In this document: one piece after another, positions 9,437-19,257 of the stretch
Layout of the letters: each line of letters begins with the position of its first letter
Numbering within the stretch: position 1 is the stretch's first letter
NCBI RefSeq assembly: GCF_009811555.1
Contig: NZ_BLIN01000005.1
Location: 2,303,501-2,367,500, forward strand
DNA length: 64,000 nucleotides
Reading direction: 5' to 3'
DNA from: Streptomyces caniferus
GTDB taxonomy: Bacteria > Actinomycetota > Actinomycetes > Streptomycetales > Streptomycetaceae
Position numbers and translations under genes: made by a program
Notes under the pieces: model-generated
What the model was told of the DNA's origin: nothing
Seen by the model: the letters and a program-made list of their open reading frames with translations, nothing else
Databases searched by the model: none

Positions 9437-10884
9437 CGACCACGGCGGCCGTCGTCCGGCCCGGTGCCGCCGCACCGCTCCGGGTGACCTGGGTGCAGCC
9501 CGAGGACCTGGTCGGTCATGAGCTGCGGCAGGCGGCGGAGGACGGCCGGGACGCCGCCGGGATCGCGCGGCGGTGGCGGGCCGCGGGCGGGGCGACGGCA
9601 CCCGGCCGGGCGGGCGCCTCCCCCGGCCCCGCGGACCCGGCCCTGCGCACCCTCGCCGGGACACTGCTCGACGAACTCGCGCTGCTGCCCTGCCCGTCGG
9701 AGCGCGACGAGCCCACCGGACTGACGGACATCCAGGCGACCTGGGCGCCGGTGCGCCGCGGTCCCCGGCCGGACGACCGCGCCCTGACCGCCCGGCTGGA
9801 GGCCGCCTGGCTCGGACGGGCGGCCGGCTGTCTGCTCGGCAAGCCGGTCGAGAAGCTGCCGCTGCGCGGTATCCGTGCGCTGGCCCGCTCGACCGGGAAC
9901 TGGCCGCCGTCCGCGTACTTCGGCGAGACCGGCCTCGATCCGGCACTGGCCGCGCGGTACCCGTGGAACCGCCGCAGCCGCGCCACCTCGCTCGCCGGGA
10001 ACATCGACGGCATGCCGGAGGACGACGACCTCAACTACCCGCTGCTCGCGCTGCTGCTCCTCGAACGCCATGGACACGGCTTCACCACCGCCGACGTGGC
10101 GCGGCTGTGGCTGGACACCCTCCCGGCCGGCCGTACCTTCACCGCCGAGCGCCTCGCGTACCGCAACCTCCTGGACGGCATCGAGCCGCCGCACACCGCG
10201 CGCCACCGCAACCCGTTCCGGGAGTGGATCGGCGCGCAGATCCGCGCCGACGTCTTCGGCTGGACCCACCCCGGCGACCCGGTGGCCGCCGCCGCGCAGG
10301 CCTGGCGGGACGCCACCCTCAGCCATACCGCGAACGGGGTGTACGGCGCGATGTTCACGGCCGCCGCGCTCGCCGCGGCGGCCGGCGGCACCGCCGATGT
10401 GCACGGCGCGCTGGAGGCCGGGCTGGCCGTGGTCCCGGCGCGCTCCCGGCTCGCGCGGGCCGTCCGCACCGGTATCGCCGCCGCGCACGACGAGCCCACC
10501 GGTACGCCGGACGGCTTCGCCGCCGTCGTCGACCGGCTGCACACCGCGTACGGGCACCACCACTGGGTGCACGTCGTGCCGAACGCGGCGCTGCTCGCCG
10601 CCGCGCTCACCCATGCCGACGGTGACTTCAGCGGCTCCATCTGCCGTGCGGTGTCCGGCGGTTGGGACACCGACTCCAACGGCGCCACGGCTGGTTCGCT
10701 GGCCGGGCTGCTCGCCGGATCGCCCCGGGCGCTGCCCGCCCGCTGGACGGCACCGCTGCGCAACCGGCTCGCCACCAGCATCGGCGGGCTGGACGGCATC
10801 GGCTTCGACGCCCTCGCGGCCCGTACCGCGGCACTGGCCGTGCCGGACCCCTCACCCGACCGACCGGAGGCATCCGCACCATGA
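9433..10884 (+). CDS. ADP-ribosylglycohydrolase family protein, operon copy 4
   Basis: A 483-residue protein starting at a GTG inside the GTGA overlap with copy 3. An N-terminal section of about 110 residues (LRVTWVQPEDLVGHELRQ) precedes the ARH domain. The domain reads LEAAWLGRAAGCLLGKPVEK, then PEDDDLNYPLLAL in place of TDDT (three Asp kept), and ends with the metal motif SGGWDTDSNGATAGSLAG. This is a divergent subtype from copies 1 and 3, so the four copies are not recent tandem duplicates. Probably active, with a different preference. It is followed by an ATGA overlap to the CoA-transferase gene. Confidence 0.82.
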   Translation: MTTTAAVVRPGAAAPLRVTWVQPEDLVGHELRQAAEDGRDAAGIARRWRAAGGATAPGRAGASPGPADPALRTLAGTLLDELALLPCPSERDEPTGLTDIQATWAPVRRGPRPDDRALTARLEAAWLGRAAGCLLGKPVEKLPLRGIRALARSTGNWPPSAYFGETGLDPALAARYPWNRRSRATSLAGNIDGMPEDDDLNYPLLALLLLERHGHGFTTADVARLWLDTLPAGRTFTAERLAYRNLLDGIEPPHTARHRNPFREWIGAQIRADVFGWTHPGDPVAAAAQAWRDATLSHTANGVYGAMFTAAALAAAAGGTADVHGALEAGLAVVPARSRLARAVRTGIAAAHDEPTGTPDGFAAVVDRLHTAYGHHHWVHVVPNAALLAAALTHADGDFSGSICRAVSGGWDTDSNGATAGSLAGLLAGSPRALPARWTAPLRNRLATSIGGLDGIGFDALAARTAALAVPDPSPDRPEASAP

Positions 10885-12137
10885 CCGATCCGTCCCTGTC
10901 CGGGCGGCCCGAGCCCGGCGCCGGCGGCCGCACCGCCCCCGAGCCCCCCTCCCCCGGTCCGCTCGCCGGGCTGCGGGTGCTCGATCTCGCCACCCTGTTC
11001 GCCGGTCCGCTCGCCGCCACCCTGCTGGGGGACTACGGCGCCGAGGTGATCAAGGTCGAGCATCCGCACCGGCCCGACCCCTCGCGCGGCCACGGCCCCG
11101 CCAAGAACGGCGTCGGCCTGTGGTGGAAGCTGCTGGGCCGCAACAAGAAGACCGTCACGCTCGACCTCTCCCACCCGGACGGCCGGGACGTCCTGCTGCG
11201 GCTGGCCGCCGGCGCGGATGTCGTCGTCGAGAACTTCCGGCCGGGGACCCTGGAGCGGTGGGGGCTGGGCTGGGAGGAGCTGTCGGCCCGCAATCCGGGG
11301 CTGGTGCTGGCCCGGGTCACCGGCTTCGGGCAGTTCGGCCCGTACGCCCGCCGGCCCGGGTTCGGGACCTTGGCCGAGGCGATGAGCGGTTTCGCCGCGA
11401 TCACCGGCGAGCCGGACGGGCCGCCGACCCTGCCGCCGTTCGGCCTCGCCGACGCGATCGCCGCGCTGACCACGTCGTACGCCGTGATGGCCGCGCTGCA
11501 CCGGCGGACGGCCACCGGGCGCGGCCAGGTCATCGACCTGGCGCTGATCGAACCGATGCTGACCGTCCTCGGCCCGCAGCCGCTCTGGTACGACCAGCTC
11601 GGTCACGTCCAGCCGCGGACCGGGAACCGCTCCGCCAATGTCGCGCCGCGCAACACCTACCGCACCGCCGACGGCTCCTGGGTGGCGGTATCCACGTCGG
11701 CCGAGTCGGTCGCCGGGCGGGTGATGCGGCTGGTCGGCCGGCCCGAGGTGATCGACGAGCCCTGGTTCGCGACCGGCGCGGGGCGGGCCCGTCATGCCGA
11801 GGAGCTCGATGGGGCGGTCGCCGGCTGGATCGCCCGGCACGACCGCGCCGAGGTGCTGGCCGCCTTCGAGAAGGCCGAGGCGGCGGTGGCGCCCATCTAC
11901 GACATCCGCGAGGTGATGGCGGATCCGCAGTATCAGGCGCTGGACTCGATCACCGAGGTCCCGGACGAGGAGCTGGGCACCGTCCGGATGCAGAACGTCC
12001 TCTTCCGGCTCTCCGAGACGCCCGGCGGCATCCGGTGGGCGGGGCGCCCGCACGGTGCGGACACGGACGAGGTGCTCGCCGGCATCGGGCTGACCGGTCC
12101 CGAGATCGACGCGCTGCGCGTGGCGGGTGTGCTGTGA
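10881..12137 (+). CDS. Class III (CaiB/BaiF family) CoA-transferase
   Basis: A 418-residue protein of the CaiB/BaiF family, which transfers CoA between carboxylic acids through an acyl-enzyme intermediate. Recognised by LAGLRVLDLATLFAGPLAA, GAEVIKVEHP, VVVENFRPGTLERWGLG and VTGFGQFGPYARRPGFG. At the usual catalytic Asp position (as in MQDAV of formyl-CoA transferase) this protein reads DLALIEPML, which puts Glu there; I recall Glu in related actinobacterial members. The gene starts at an ATGA overlap with ARH copy 4 and ends in a GTGA overlap with the lyase. The pairing suggests that one acid is activated to its CoA ester and then cleaved. Confidence 0.88.
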   Translation: MTDPSLSGRPEPGAGGRTAPEPPSPGPLAGLRVLDLATLFAGPLAATLLGDYGAEVIKVEHPHRPDPSRGHGPAKNGVGLWWKLLGRNKKTVTLDLSHPDGRDVLLRLAAGADVVVENFRPGTLERWGLGWEELSARNPGLVLARVTGFGQFGPYARRPGFGTLAEAMSGFAAITGEPDGPPTLPPFGLADAIAALTTSYAVMAALHRRTATGRGQVIDLALIEPMLTVLGPQPLWYDQLGHVQPRTGNRSANVAPRNTYRTADGSWVAVSTSAESVAGRVMRLVGRPEVIDEPWFATGAGRARHAEELDGAVAGWIARHDRAEVLAAFEKAEAAVAPIYDIREVMADPQYQALDSITEVPDEELGTVRMQNVLFRLSETPGGIRWAGRPHGADTDEVLAGIGLTGPEIDALRVAGVL

Positions 12138-13159
12138 GGCCGGCTCCCCCGACGCCTCGGCCTGCGGCCGCCTCCACCCCGCTGACCTGGCTGTACGTTC
12201 CCGGGGACCGCCCCGAGGTGGTCGCCAAGGCGCTCGGCTGCGGAGCCGATGTGGTCGTGGTCGACCTGGAGGACGCGGTCGCCCCGGACCGCAAGGAACA
12301 CGCGCTGCGCGCGACGGCCGAGCTGCTGGCCGACCCGCGCCCCGGCCGCTCCCCGGTCCATGTGCGCGTCAATGCGCTCGACGGCCCGCTCGCCGAGACC
12401 GAGATCCGCACGCTCGCCGCGCTGCCGGGCCTGGCCGGTCTGCGGCTGCCCAAGGTGCAGAGCCCGGCGGATGTCCAGCGCGCCGCCGACTGGGCGACGA
12501 CGGCGGCCGGGCCCGTCGCACGGCACCTCCGGCACGACGCGGAAGGGGCCGTGCGCCCGGCGGGGCACGCCCTCGCGGGCCGCCTCGCCCCTCCCCCCAC
12601 GGCCACCGGAGCCGGCACCGCCACCCTGGCCCCCGCGGCCGCCGCCCCCACGGCTCTCCCCGCCGCCCCGGCGCTGTACGCCCTGCTCGAATCCGCGCTG
12701 GGCATCGAGCACGCCTTCGCCATCGCCACCGCGCACCCGGCCCTGCGCGGGATCGCCCTCGGTGAGGCCGATCTGTGCGGGGAACTGGGGGTGCGGGACG
12801 ACGCGGGGCTGGCCTGGCCGCGCAGCCGGACCGTGGTCGCCGCCCGCGCGGCCGGGCTGGCCCCGCCGCCGCAGTCGGTCTACCCCGACGTCCACGACCT
12901 GGAGGGGCTGGCCCGGTCCTGCGCGGAGGGCCGGGCGCTGGGGTTCCTGGGCCGGGCGGCGGTCCATCCCCGTCAGCTCCCGGTCATCGAGGCCGCGTAC
13001 CTCCCCTCGGCGGAGGAGATCGCGGCGGCACGGGAGACGGTGCGGGCGGCCACGGCGGAGGGCGGCGGGGCGCTGGCGCTGCCGGACGGCCGGTTCGTGG
13101 ACGCGGCGGTGGTCGCGGGGGCCCGGCGGGTACTGGAGCTGGCCGAACGCCGGCGCTGA
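12134..13159 (+). CDS. CitE-like CoA-ester lyase (HpcH/HpaI aldolase family)
   Basis: A 341-residue protein of the citrate-lyase beta / malyl-CoA / citramalyl-CoA lyase family, which splits 3-hydroxyacyl-CoA esters by Mg-dependent retro-aldol or Claisen cleavage. Recognised by TWLYVPGDRPEVVAKAL, GADVVVVDLEDAVAPDRKEHA, VHVRVNALDG, LLESALGIEHAFAIA and LGEADLCGELGV, and it ends with the family C-terminal pattern GRAAVHPRQLPVI. Between the helix before the active site and LYALLESA it has an extra Ala/Pro-rich stretch of about 45 residues (roughly 125-172) not usual in the family. Last gene of the six-gene operon, with a bidirectional terminator behind it. Exact acyl-CoA unknown. Confidence 0.85.
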   Translation: MRPAPPTPRPAAASTPLTWLYVPGDRPEVVAKALGCGADVVVVDLEDAVAPDRKEHALRATAELLADPRPGRSPVHVRVNALDGPLAETEIRTLAALPGLAGLRLPKVQSPADVQRAADWATTAAGPVARHLRHDAEGAVRPAGHALAGRLAPPPTATGAGTATLAPAAAAPTALPAAPALYALLESALGIEHAFAIATAHPALRGIALGEADLCGELGVRDDAGLAWPRSRTVVAARAAGLAPPPQSVYPDVHDLEGLARSCAEGRALGFLGRAAVHPRQLPVIEAAYLPSAEEIAAARETVRAATAEGGGALALPDGRFVDAAVVAGARRVLELAERRR

Positions 13160-13188
13160 CCCCCACTCGCGCCGCCGGGTCCGGACAG

Positions 13189-13234
13189 CACCGCGCCGGG
13201 CGGACCCGACGTTTCGGGTCCGCCCGGCGCGGTG
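13189..13234. terminator. Bidirectional terminator, ARH operon / lgt
   Basis: A perfect 21-bp stem (13189-13209 with 13214-13234; arm core CGCGCCGGGCGGACCCGA) and a CGTT loop, placed between the converging ends of the CitE-like gene and lgt. No T-run, as is common in Streptomyces. Confidence 0.85.
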
Positions 13235-13251
13235 GGCAGCCGGTGGCCGCC

Positions 13252-14379
13252 TCAGGACTTCTTGGTGCTGCCGCTTCCGGCGGGCTTGGCGGCGTCCGCC
13301 GCGGGGGCGTCCGCCCCGTCCTCGCCCTTCTCACCGTCGGACGTGTCCTTCGCGGACTCCGCCTCCTTGCCGGACTCGGCCGCCTCGGCGGTGCCGTCGG
13401 CGCCCGCCTCCGCGGCGTCGTCCTGCGACGCTGCCTTCGACGACGGCTTCTCGACCGACACCTTGGCGTCATCGGCGGCGCCGGCGTCAGAGGACTCGGT
13501 GGTCCCGCCGGCACCCTCGGCGCCGTCGGTCCCCTCGCCGTCCTCGTCCCCGGCGGGCTGGGCCCCCGGCTCGACGACGGCTTCCCGGCCGGGTGCCTTC
13601 TTGGCGGAGATCACGAAGTAGCCGACGGCCAGGACGAAGACGATCAGCGCGGTCCAGACGTTGAGCCGCAGGCCGAGGATGTGGTGCGCCTCGTCGACCC
13701 GCATGTACTCGATCCAGGCACGGCCGGCGCAGTAGGCGGCGACGTACAGCGCGAAGGCCCGCCCGTGGCCGAGCCGGAAGCGCTTGTCGGCCCAGATCAC
13801 CAGCGCCGCGACGCCGAGGCACCACAGGCACTCGTAGAGGAAGGTCGGGTGGTAGGTGCCGCCGATGCGTCCGATGGCCGGGTCGGAGCTGATCTTCAGC
13901 GCCCACGGGACGTCGGTCGGCTTGCCGTACAGCTCCTGGTTGAACCAGTTGCCCCAGCGGCCGATCGCCTGCCCGATGGCCAGGCCCGGCGCCAGCGCGT
14001 CGGCGTAGGCCGGGAGCGGGATGCCGCGCCTGCGGCAGCCGATCCAGGCACCCACGGCGCCGAGCGCGACCGCGCCCCAGATGCCGAGGCCGCCCTCCCA
14101 CACCTTGAAGGCGTCGAGCGGGTGGCCGTTCGGGCCGAAGTACGGCTCGTACGTCGTGATGACGTGGTAGAGGCGTCCGCCGACCAGCCCGAAGGGCACG
14201 GCCCATACGGCGATGTCGGCTACGGTGCCGGAGCGGCCACCGCGCGCTACCCAGCGCTTGTTGCCGAGCCAGACGCCGACGAAGACGCCGATGATGATGC
14301 AGAATGCGTAGCCGCGCAGCGGGATCGGGCCGAGATGTACGACGCCGACCGACGGGCTGGGAATGAATGCGAGGTCCAT
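13252..14379 (-). CDS. lgt: Prolipoprotein diacylglyceryl transferase
   Basis: Membrane enzyme that transfers diacylglycerol from phosphatidylglycerol to the lipobox Cys of prolipoproteins, the step before LspA (also in this window). 375 residues, with about seven membrane segments. Family signatures: LRGYAFCIIIGVFVG, VGGRLYHVITTY, GLGIWGAVALGA, GQAIGRWGNWFNQELYG and HPTFLYE. The C-terminal ~90 residues are an acidic, Ala/Glu/Asp-rich disordered tail that is longer than in E. coli Lgt and typical of Streptomyces. The ATG (MDLAFIPSP) fits the normal N-terminus. It lies downstream of the DsbA-like gene on the same strand with a 140-bp gap. Confidence 0.96.
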   Translation of the reverse strand: MDLAFIPSPSVGVVHLGPIPLRGYAFCIIIGVFVGVWLGNKRWVARGGRSGTVADIAVWAVPFGLVGGRLYHVITTYEPYFGPNGHPLDAFKVWEGGLGIWGAVALGAVGAWIGCRRRGIPLPAYADALAPGLAIGQAIGRWGNWFNQELYGKPTDVPWALKISSDPAIGRIGGTYHPTFLYECLWCLGVAALVIWADKRFRLGHGRAFALYVAAYCAGRAWIEYMRVDEAHHILGLRLNVWTALIVFVLAVGYFVISAKKAPGREAVVEPGAQPAGDEDGEGTDGAEGAGGTTESSDAGAADDAKVSVEKPSSKAASQDDAAEAGADGTAEAAESGKEAESAKDTSDGEKGEDGADAPAADAAKPAGSGSTKKS

Positions 14380-14519
14380 GGCAGGGTCGACGCTACCGCG
14401 CCGGGCGGGGTCGGCGACAACCCGCCCGGCAACGGCTGCGTAACGACGCCGCGCTCGGACGATGACGCTGCGTGTCCGGGAGGACGGCAGCGCCACCGGG
14501 GACACCGGGGCGGAACCCG

Positions 14520-15500
14520 CTAGGACCCCGGCGGCACGCTCGTGCCGTTCGGCTTCCCGTGCGCGGAAGGGTTCGTTCCGTTCGGCTTCCCCTCGGTCGA
14601 GGCGCCCGGTCCGTTCTGCTGCTCCCGGGCCGAGGCGCCCGGGCCGGCCGGCCTTCCCCGGGTCGAGGTGCCCGGGTGCGGCGAGGTGCCGGTGTGCGGT
14701 GAGGCGCTCTTCCCGGGCTGCTTGCCCTTGTCGGCGTCCAGCACCATCTTCTTCAGGTCCGCGGGGGTGAACCGGCCGCCCTTCTCCTTGGCGAGGTCCT
14801 TGCCGTTGAGCAGGACGGTCGGGGTGCCGCGGTATCCGGACGTGGCGAAGGCGTCGGTCGACTTCTGCACGAAGCGGTCGTACCTGCCGTCGTTGACGCA
14901 GGTGGTGAAGGCGGGGGTCACCAGCCCCTTGACCTTGCCGGCCAGTTGGAGGAGGTACTGCTTGTCGGCGAACTTGTCCTGCGTCTCGGGCGGCTGGTGG
15001 GAGTAGAGGACGTCGTGGTACGCGCGGAACTTCCCCGCGTCCTGGGCGCACAGGGCGGCGTTGGCGGCGTTGAGCGATCCCTTGCCGCCGGCGTTCCCGT
15101 CGATGATCGTCACGAGGTGGTACTCGCTCCTGAGCCGGCCGGAGTCCTCCAGCTCATGGACGACCGGACGGAAGGCGGTCTCGAACTGCTGGCAGGCGGG
15201 GCAGCGGAAGTCCTCCCACACGGTGAGTGTGGAGGGGGCGTTCGGCGCACCGACGGGAATGGCGGGTCTGCTGCCGCCGCTGGCCTGTTTCGGGCGGGCG
15301 GTTTCGTTGTCGGAGCTGCTCTTGCCGCCGCCGGACGAGGTCGCCCAGATGGCGATGCCGCCGGCGACCGCCAGCACCGCCAGCACCGATCCGGCGGCCA
15401 CGGCCTGCCGGCGGCGCCGGGCGCGCGTCCGCTCCTTTTCCCGCTGTTCCTGCATCCGCTCGCGGGCGGTTCTCTTACCCTCATGGTTCTTCTGGCTCAC
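14520..15500 (-). CDS. DsbA-family membrane-anchored thioredoxin-fold protein
   Basis: A 326-residue predicted thiol-disulfide oxidoreductase facing outward. A basic N-terminus (MSQKNHEGKRTARERMQEQ, then an Arg-rich run) leads into one membrane anchor (AVAAGSVLAVLAVAGGIAIW). The DsbA-like domain follows, with the redox motif CPAC in FRCPACQQFE, preceded by the usual LTVWEDF, and the cis-Pro region YRGTPTVLLNG. The last ~60 residues are a Gly/Pro/Thr/Ser-rich tail. The GTG start was chosen because it gives the same short basic leader as the two related proteins at 49932 and 51661. It is separated from trpA by a terminator, so it probably has its own promoter and may be cotranscribed with lgt. 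Confidence 0.85.
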   Translation of the reverse strand: MSQKNHEGKRTARERMQEQREKERTRARRRRQAVAAGSVLAVLAVAGGIAIWATSSGGGKSSSDNETARPKQASGGSRPAIPVGAPNAPSTLTVWEDFRCPACQQFETAFRPVVHELEDSGRLRSEYHLVTIIDGNAGGKGSLNAANAALCAQDAGKFRAYHDVLYSHQPPETQDKFADKQYLLQLAGKVKGLVTPAFTTCVNDGRYDRFVQKSTDAFATSGYRGTPTVLLNGKDLAKEKGGRFTPADLKKMVLDADKGKQPGKSASPHTGTSPHPGTSTRGRPAGPGASAREQQNGPGASTEGKPNGTNPSAHGKPNGTSVPPGS

Positions 15501-15516
15501 GCCCCTGGACAACGAA

Positions 15517-15544
15517 GCGGAGGGGTGCCGTCGCACCCCTCCGC
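15517..15544. terminator. Terminator of the trp operon
   Basis: GCGGAGGGGTGC and GCACCCCTCCGC form a perfect 12-bp stem with a CGTC loop, about 70 bp beyond the trpA stop. Confidence 0.8.
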
Positions 15545-15613
15545 ACCGATGTTCGCCCTATCGAGGGACAGCCGCCGGGCCCGACTGCCCGGGGCCCGGC
15601 CGCACGGATCCGC

Positions 15614-16428
15614 TCAGGTCCGCTTGCGCACGCCCTCGGCCAGCTCGGCCGCCAGGCCGCGGATCCCGTCGAGACCGTCCGCCAGATCGCCGTCGGCCGC
15701 CAGCATCCGCTTGACGAACGCCGAGCCGACGATCACACCGTCCGCGAACTGCGCCACCTCGGCGGCCTGTTCGGGGTTGGAGACGCCGAGGCCGACGCAG
15801 ACCGGCAGGCCGGTGGTCGCCTTGGTGCGCCGTACGAGGTCCTGCGCCTGCGCGCCCACCGACTCGCGGGTGCCCGTGACACCCATCAGCGAAGCGGCGT
15901 AGACGAAGCCGGAGCCGGCCGCCGTGATCTCGGCGAGCCGTGCGTCCTTGCTGCTGGGGGCGACGACGAAGACGGTGGCGAGGCCGTGCTTGTCGGCGTG
16001 CTCCCGCCAGGTCGCGGACTCCTGGACCGGCAGGTCGGGCAGGATGCAGCCGGCGCCGCCCGCCTCGGCCAGCTCGGCGGTGAACCGCTCGATGCCGTAG
16101 CGGTCGATCGGGTTCCAGTACGTCATGACGAGGACGGGCTTGCCGGTGGCCTCGTGGGCCTCGCGGACCGTCCGCATCACGTCCGCGATCTTCACTCCGC
16201 CGCGCAGGGCGATGTCGTCGGCGGTCTGGATGACGGGGCCGTCCAGGACCGGGTCGCTGTGCGGCAGCCCGATCTCCACGACGTCCGCGCCGCCCTCGAA
16301 GACGGCCTTGGCCGCCTCGATGCCGCCGTCGACGGTCGGGAACCCGGCCGGCAGGTAGGCGATCAGGGCCGACCGGCCCTCGGCCTTCGCGGCGGCGAGG
16401 GTGTCGCCCAACAGCTTGATGTTCCCGC

Positions 16429-16432
<4 letters not shown>
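15614..16432 (-). CDS. trpA: Tryptophan synthase alpha chain
   Basis: Cleaves indole-3-glycerol phosphate to indole and glyceraldehyde 3-phosphate; the indole passes by tunnel to TrpB. 272 residues, a normal length for the TIM-barrel family. The catalytic pair is visible as Glu53 ([10 protein letters not shown]) and Asp64 (VLDGP). The phosphate-binding loop [13 protein letters not shown] and [10 protein letters not shown] are present. The ATG overlaps the trpB stop by 4 bp, so the two subunits are coupled. A strong hairpin after the gene ends the operon. Confidence 0.98.
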
Positions 16433-17715
<1,283 letters not shown>

Positions 17716-17953
17716 CAGACGCACTCCTAGGCCGGGGCGGCTGCCCCGGAAGTCCGGTTGTGTCGGAGACATGCGGGATCGGGCAACACGGTATGGGGCG
17801 CGCGGTGCGGGTGCCGCCACCACGGAAACGGCAGGAACCGGTTCCGCGGACGGTCGGGTGCGGACCGGCGGTCGTCGGGAAGGACGCCGCCGGCCGGCGG
17901 TCAGCGGACCGCCGTGGCCCGAAGCGGCCCGGCGCCGGAACGGGGCCGACGCG

Positions 17954-18238
17954 TCAGCGCGCGGACCCCGGTCGCCATCGCCTGCCGTTGATCTGTCCCG
18001 GCTCGGATCCGATGTGGTACCTGACCCTGCGTCCGTGGACCCGTCGCGCGGGCGCCCGGCAGCCTCGGTGCCACGGGGGCAGCGCACAGCGCTGCGGGGC
18101 GGGGCTGCGGTGGGCGGCGCAGACGCCGCGGACCGGCGCCGGGCCCACGTGGGTGGCCGCCGCCGCGGTACGCACACCGGCCGGGCCCGGGTACGGAACC
18201 CGGACCTGGCAGCGGCTGTCTGCGGCGGTGGCGCTCAT
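17954..18238 (-). CDS. trpM: TrpM-like tryptophan biosynthesis modulator
   Basis: A small basic protein between trpC and trpB. In Streptomyces coelicolor the product at this position (TrpM) was described as modulating tryptophan synthesis and development. The C-terminal half is what I recognise: [20 protein letters not shown] followed by [12 protein letters not shown]. The reading frame opens with an ATG 25 bp after the trpC stop, giving 94 residues. An internal GTG at 18148 would give 64 residues, close to the length I remember for TrpM, so the start is uncertain. It is very Arg/Pro/Cys-rich (five Cys in the long form). No catalytic motif is visible; role taken from position and family. Confidence 0.7.
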   Translation of the reverse strand: MSATAADSRCQVRVPYPGPAGVRTAAAATHVGPAPVRGVCAAHRSPAPQRCALPPWHRGCRAPARRVHGRRVRYHIGSEPGQINGRRWRPGSAR

Positions 18239-18263
18239 GTCGGTGTGTGCCGTCCCCGGGCGC

Positions 18264-19073
18264 TCAGGACCGGCCGTGCCGGATCGCCGGGTGGGAGCCC
18301 GCTGCGACCAGGTCGGCGACCGCGGTCCTGGGGTCCTTGCCGGTCACCAGCGACTCGCCGACCAGCACCGCGTCCGCGCCGTCGTTGGCGTACGCGATCA
18401 GGTCGTGCGGGCCGCGCACCCCGGACTCGGCGATCTTGACGATGTGGTCGGGGATCTCGGGGGCGACCCGGGCGAAGTTCCCGCGGTCGACCTCCAGGGT
18501 CTTCAGGTTGCGGGCGTTGACGCCGATGATCTTGGCGCCGGCGTCCACCGCGCGGGCGACCTCTTCCTCGTCGTGCACCTCGACCAGCGGCGTCAGCCCG
18601 ATCGACTCGGCGCGCTCGATCAGCGAGACCAGCGCCTCCTGCTCCAGCGCGGAGACGATCAGCAGCGCGAGGTCGGCGCCGTAGGCACGGGCCTCCCACA
18701 GCTGGTAGGCGGTGACGATGAAGTCCTTGCGCAGGACGGGGATGTCGACCTTGGCGCGGACGGCCTCCAGGTCGGCCAGCGAACCGCCGAACCGGCGCTG
18801 TTCGGTCAGCACGGAGATGACCGCCGCGCCGCCCGCCTCGTAGTCGGCGGCCAGGCCGGCCGGGTCGGCGATCGCGGCGAGCGCGCCCTTGGAGGGGCTG
18901 GAGCGCTTGACCTCGCAGATCACCGTGACGCTCTCGCCCTTCAGCGCCGCGACGCCGTCCTTGGCGGGGCGCGCCTTCTGGGCCCGCTCCTTGAGCTCGT
19001 CGAGGCCGACGCGCGCCTGCCGCTCTGCGAGGTCGGCGCGGACGCCGTCGATGATCTCGTCGAGCACACTCAC
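18264..19073 (-). CDS. trpC: Indole-3-glycerol phosphate synthase
   Basis: Closes the indole ring: CdRP to indole-3-glycerol phosphate with loss of CO2 and water. 269 residues, a single-domain TIM barrel without a fused TrpF; the isomerase step is supplied by PriA (30816). Signatures: [13 protein letters not shown] (catalytic Glu and Lys), VLRKDFIV, GINxRNL-type [12 protein letters not shown], and AESGVRG. The GTG start ([10 protein letters not shown]) has an excellent AAGGAGG about 8 nt upstream, better than the upstream in-frame alternatives. Followed at 25 bp by trpM. Confidence 0.97.
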   Translation of the reverse strand: MSVLDEIIDGVRADLAERQARVGLDELKERAQKARPAKDGVAALKGESVTVICEVKRSSPSKGALAAIADPAGLAADYEAGGAAVISVLTEQRRFGGSLADLEAVRAKVDIPVLRKDFIVTAYQLWEARAYGADLALLIVSALEQEALVSLIERAESIGLTPLVEVHDEEEVARAVDAGAKIIGVNARNLKTLEVDRGNFARVAPEIPDHIVKIAESGVRGPHDLIAYANDGADAVLVGESLVTGKDPRTAVADLVAAGSHPAIRHGRS

Positions 19074-19257
19074 GCGAGCGGCCTCCTTCTTGAGCGGTGG
19101 AGGTGGACAGTGGCCTGGGGGACGAACCGTCCCGTCCGGCACTCCGATGGTATCCGCCAGGGGAGGCAGGTCTCACATCCGGTGGACTCCGGTCCCACGA
19201 CCTGGACATCTCGGGGTCGCGTGGTGGGATGCGCGGCGGCGGCGCACGGCCGGCGGG

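Noticed and set aside
13189..13234. Perfect 21-bp inverted repeat considered as a mobile element end
   Set aside because: It has a 4-nt loop and sits exactly between two converging genes; a bidirectional terminator explains it.
17716..17953. A gene in the gap between trpM and trpB
   Set aside because: The only frame (a 20-codon extension of trpB) lacks a ribosome site, and nothing else shows coding character; an internal promoter is possible but not identifiable.
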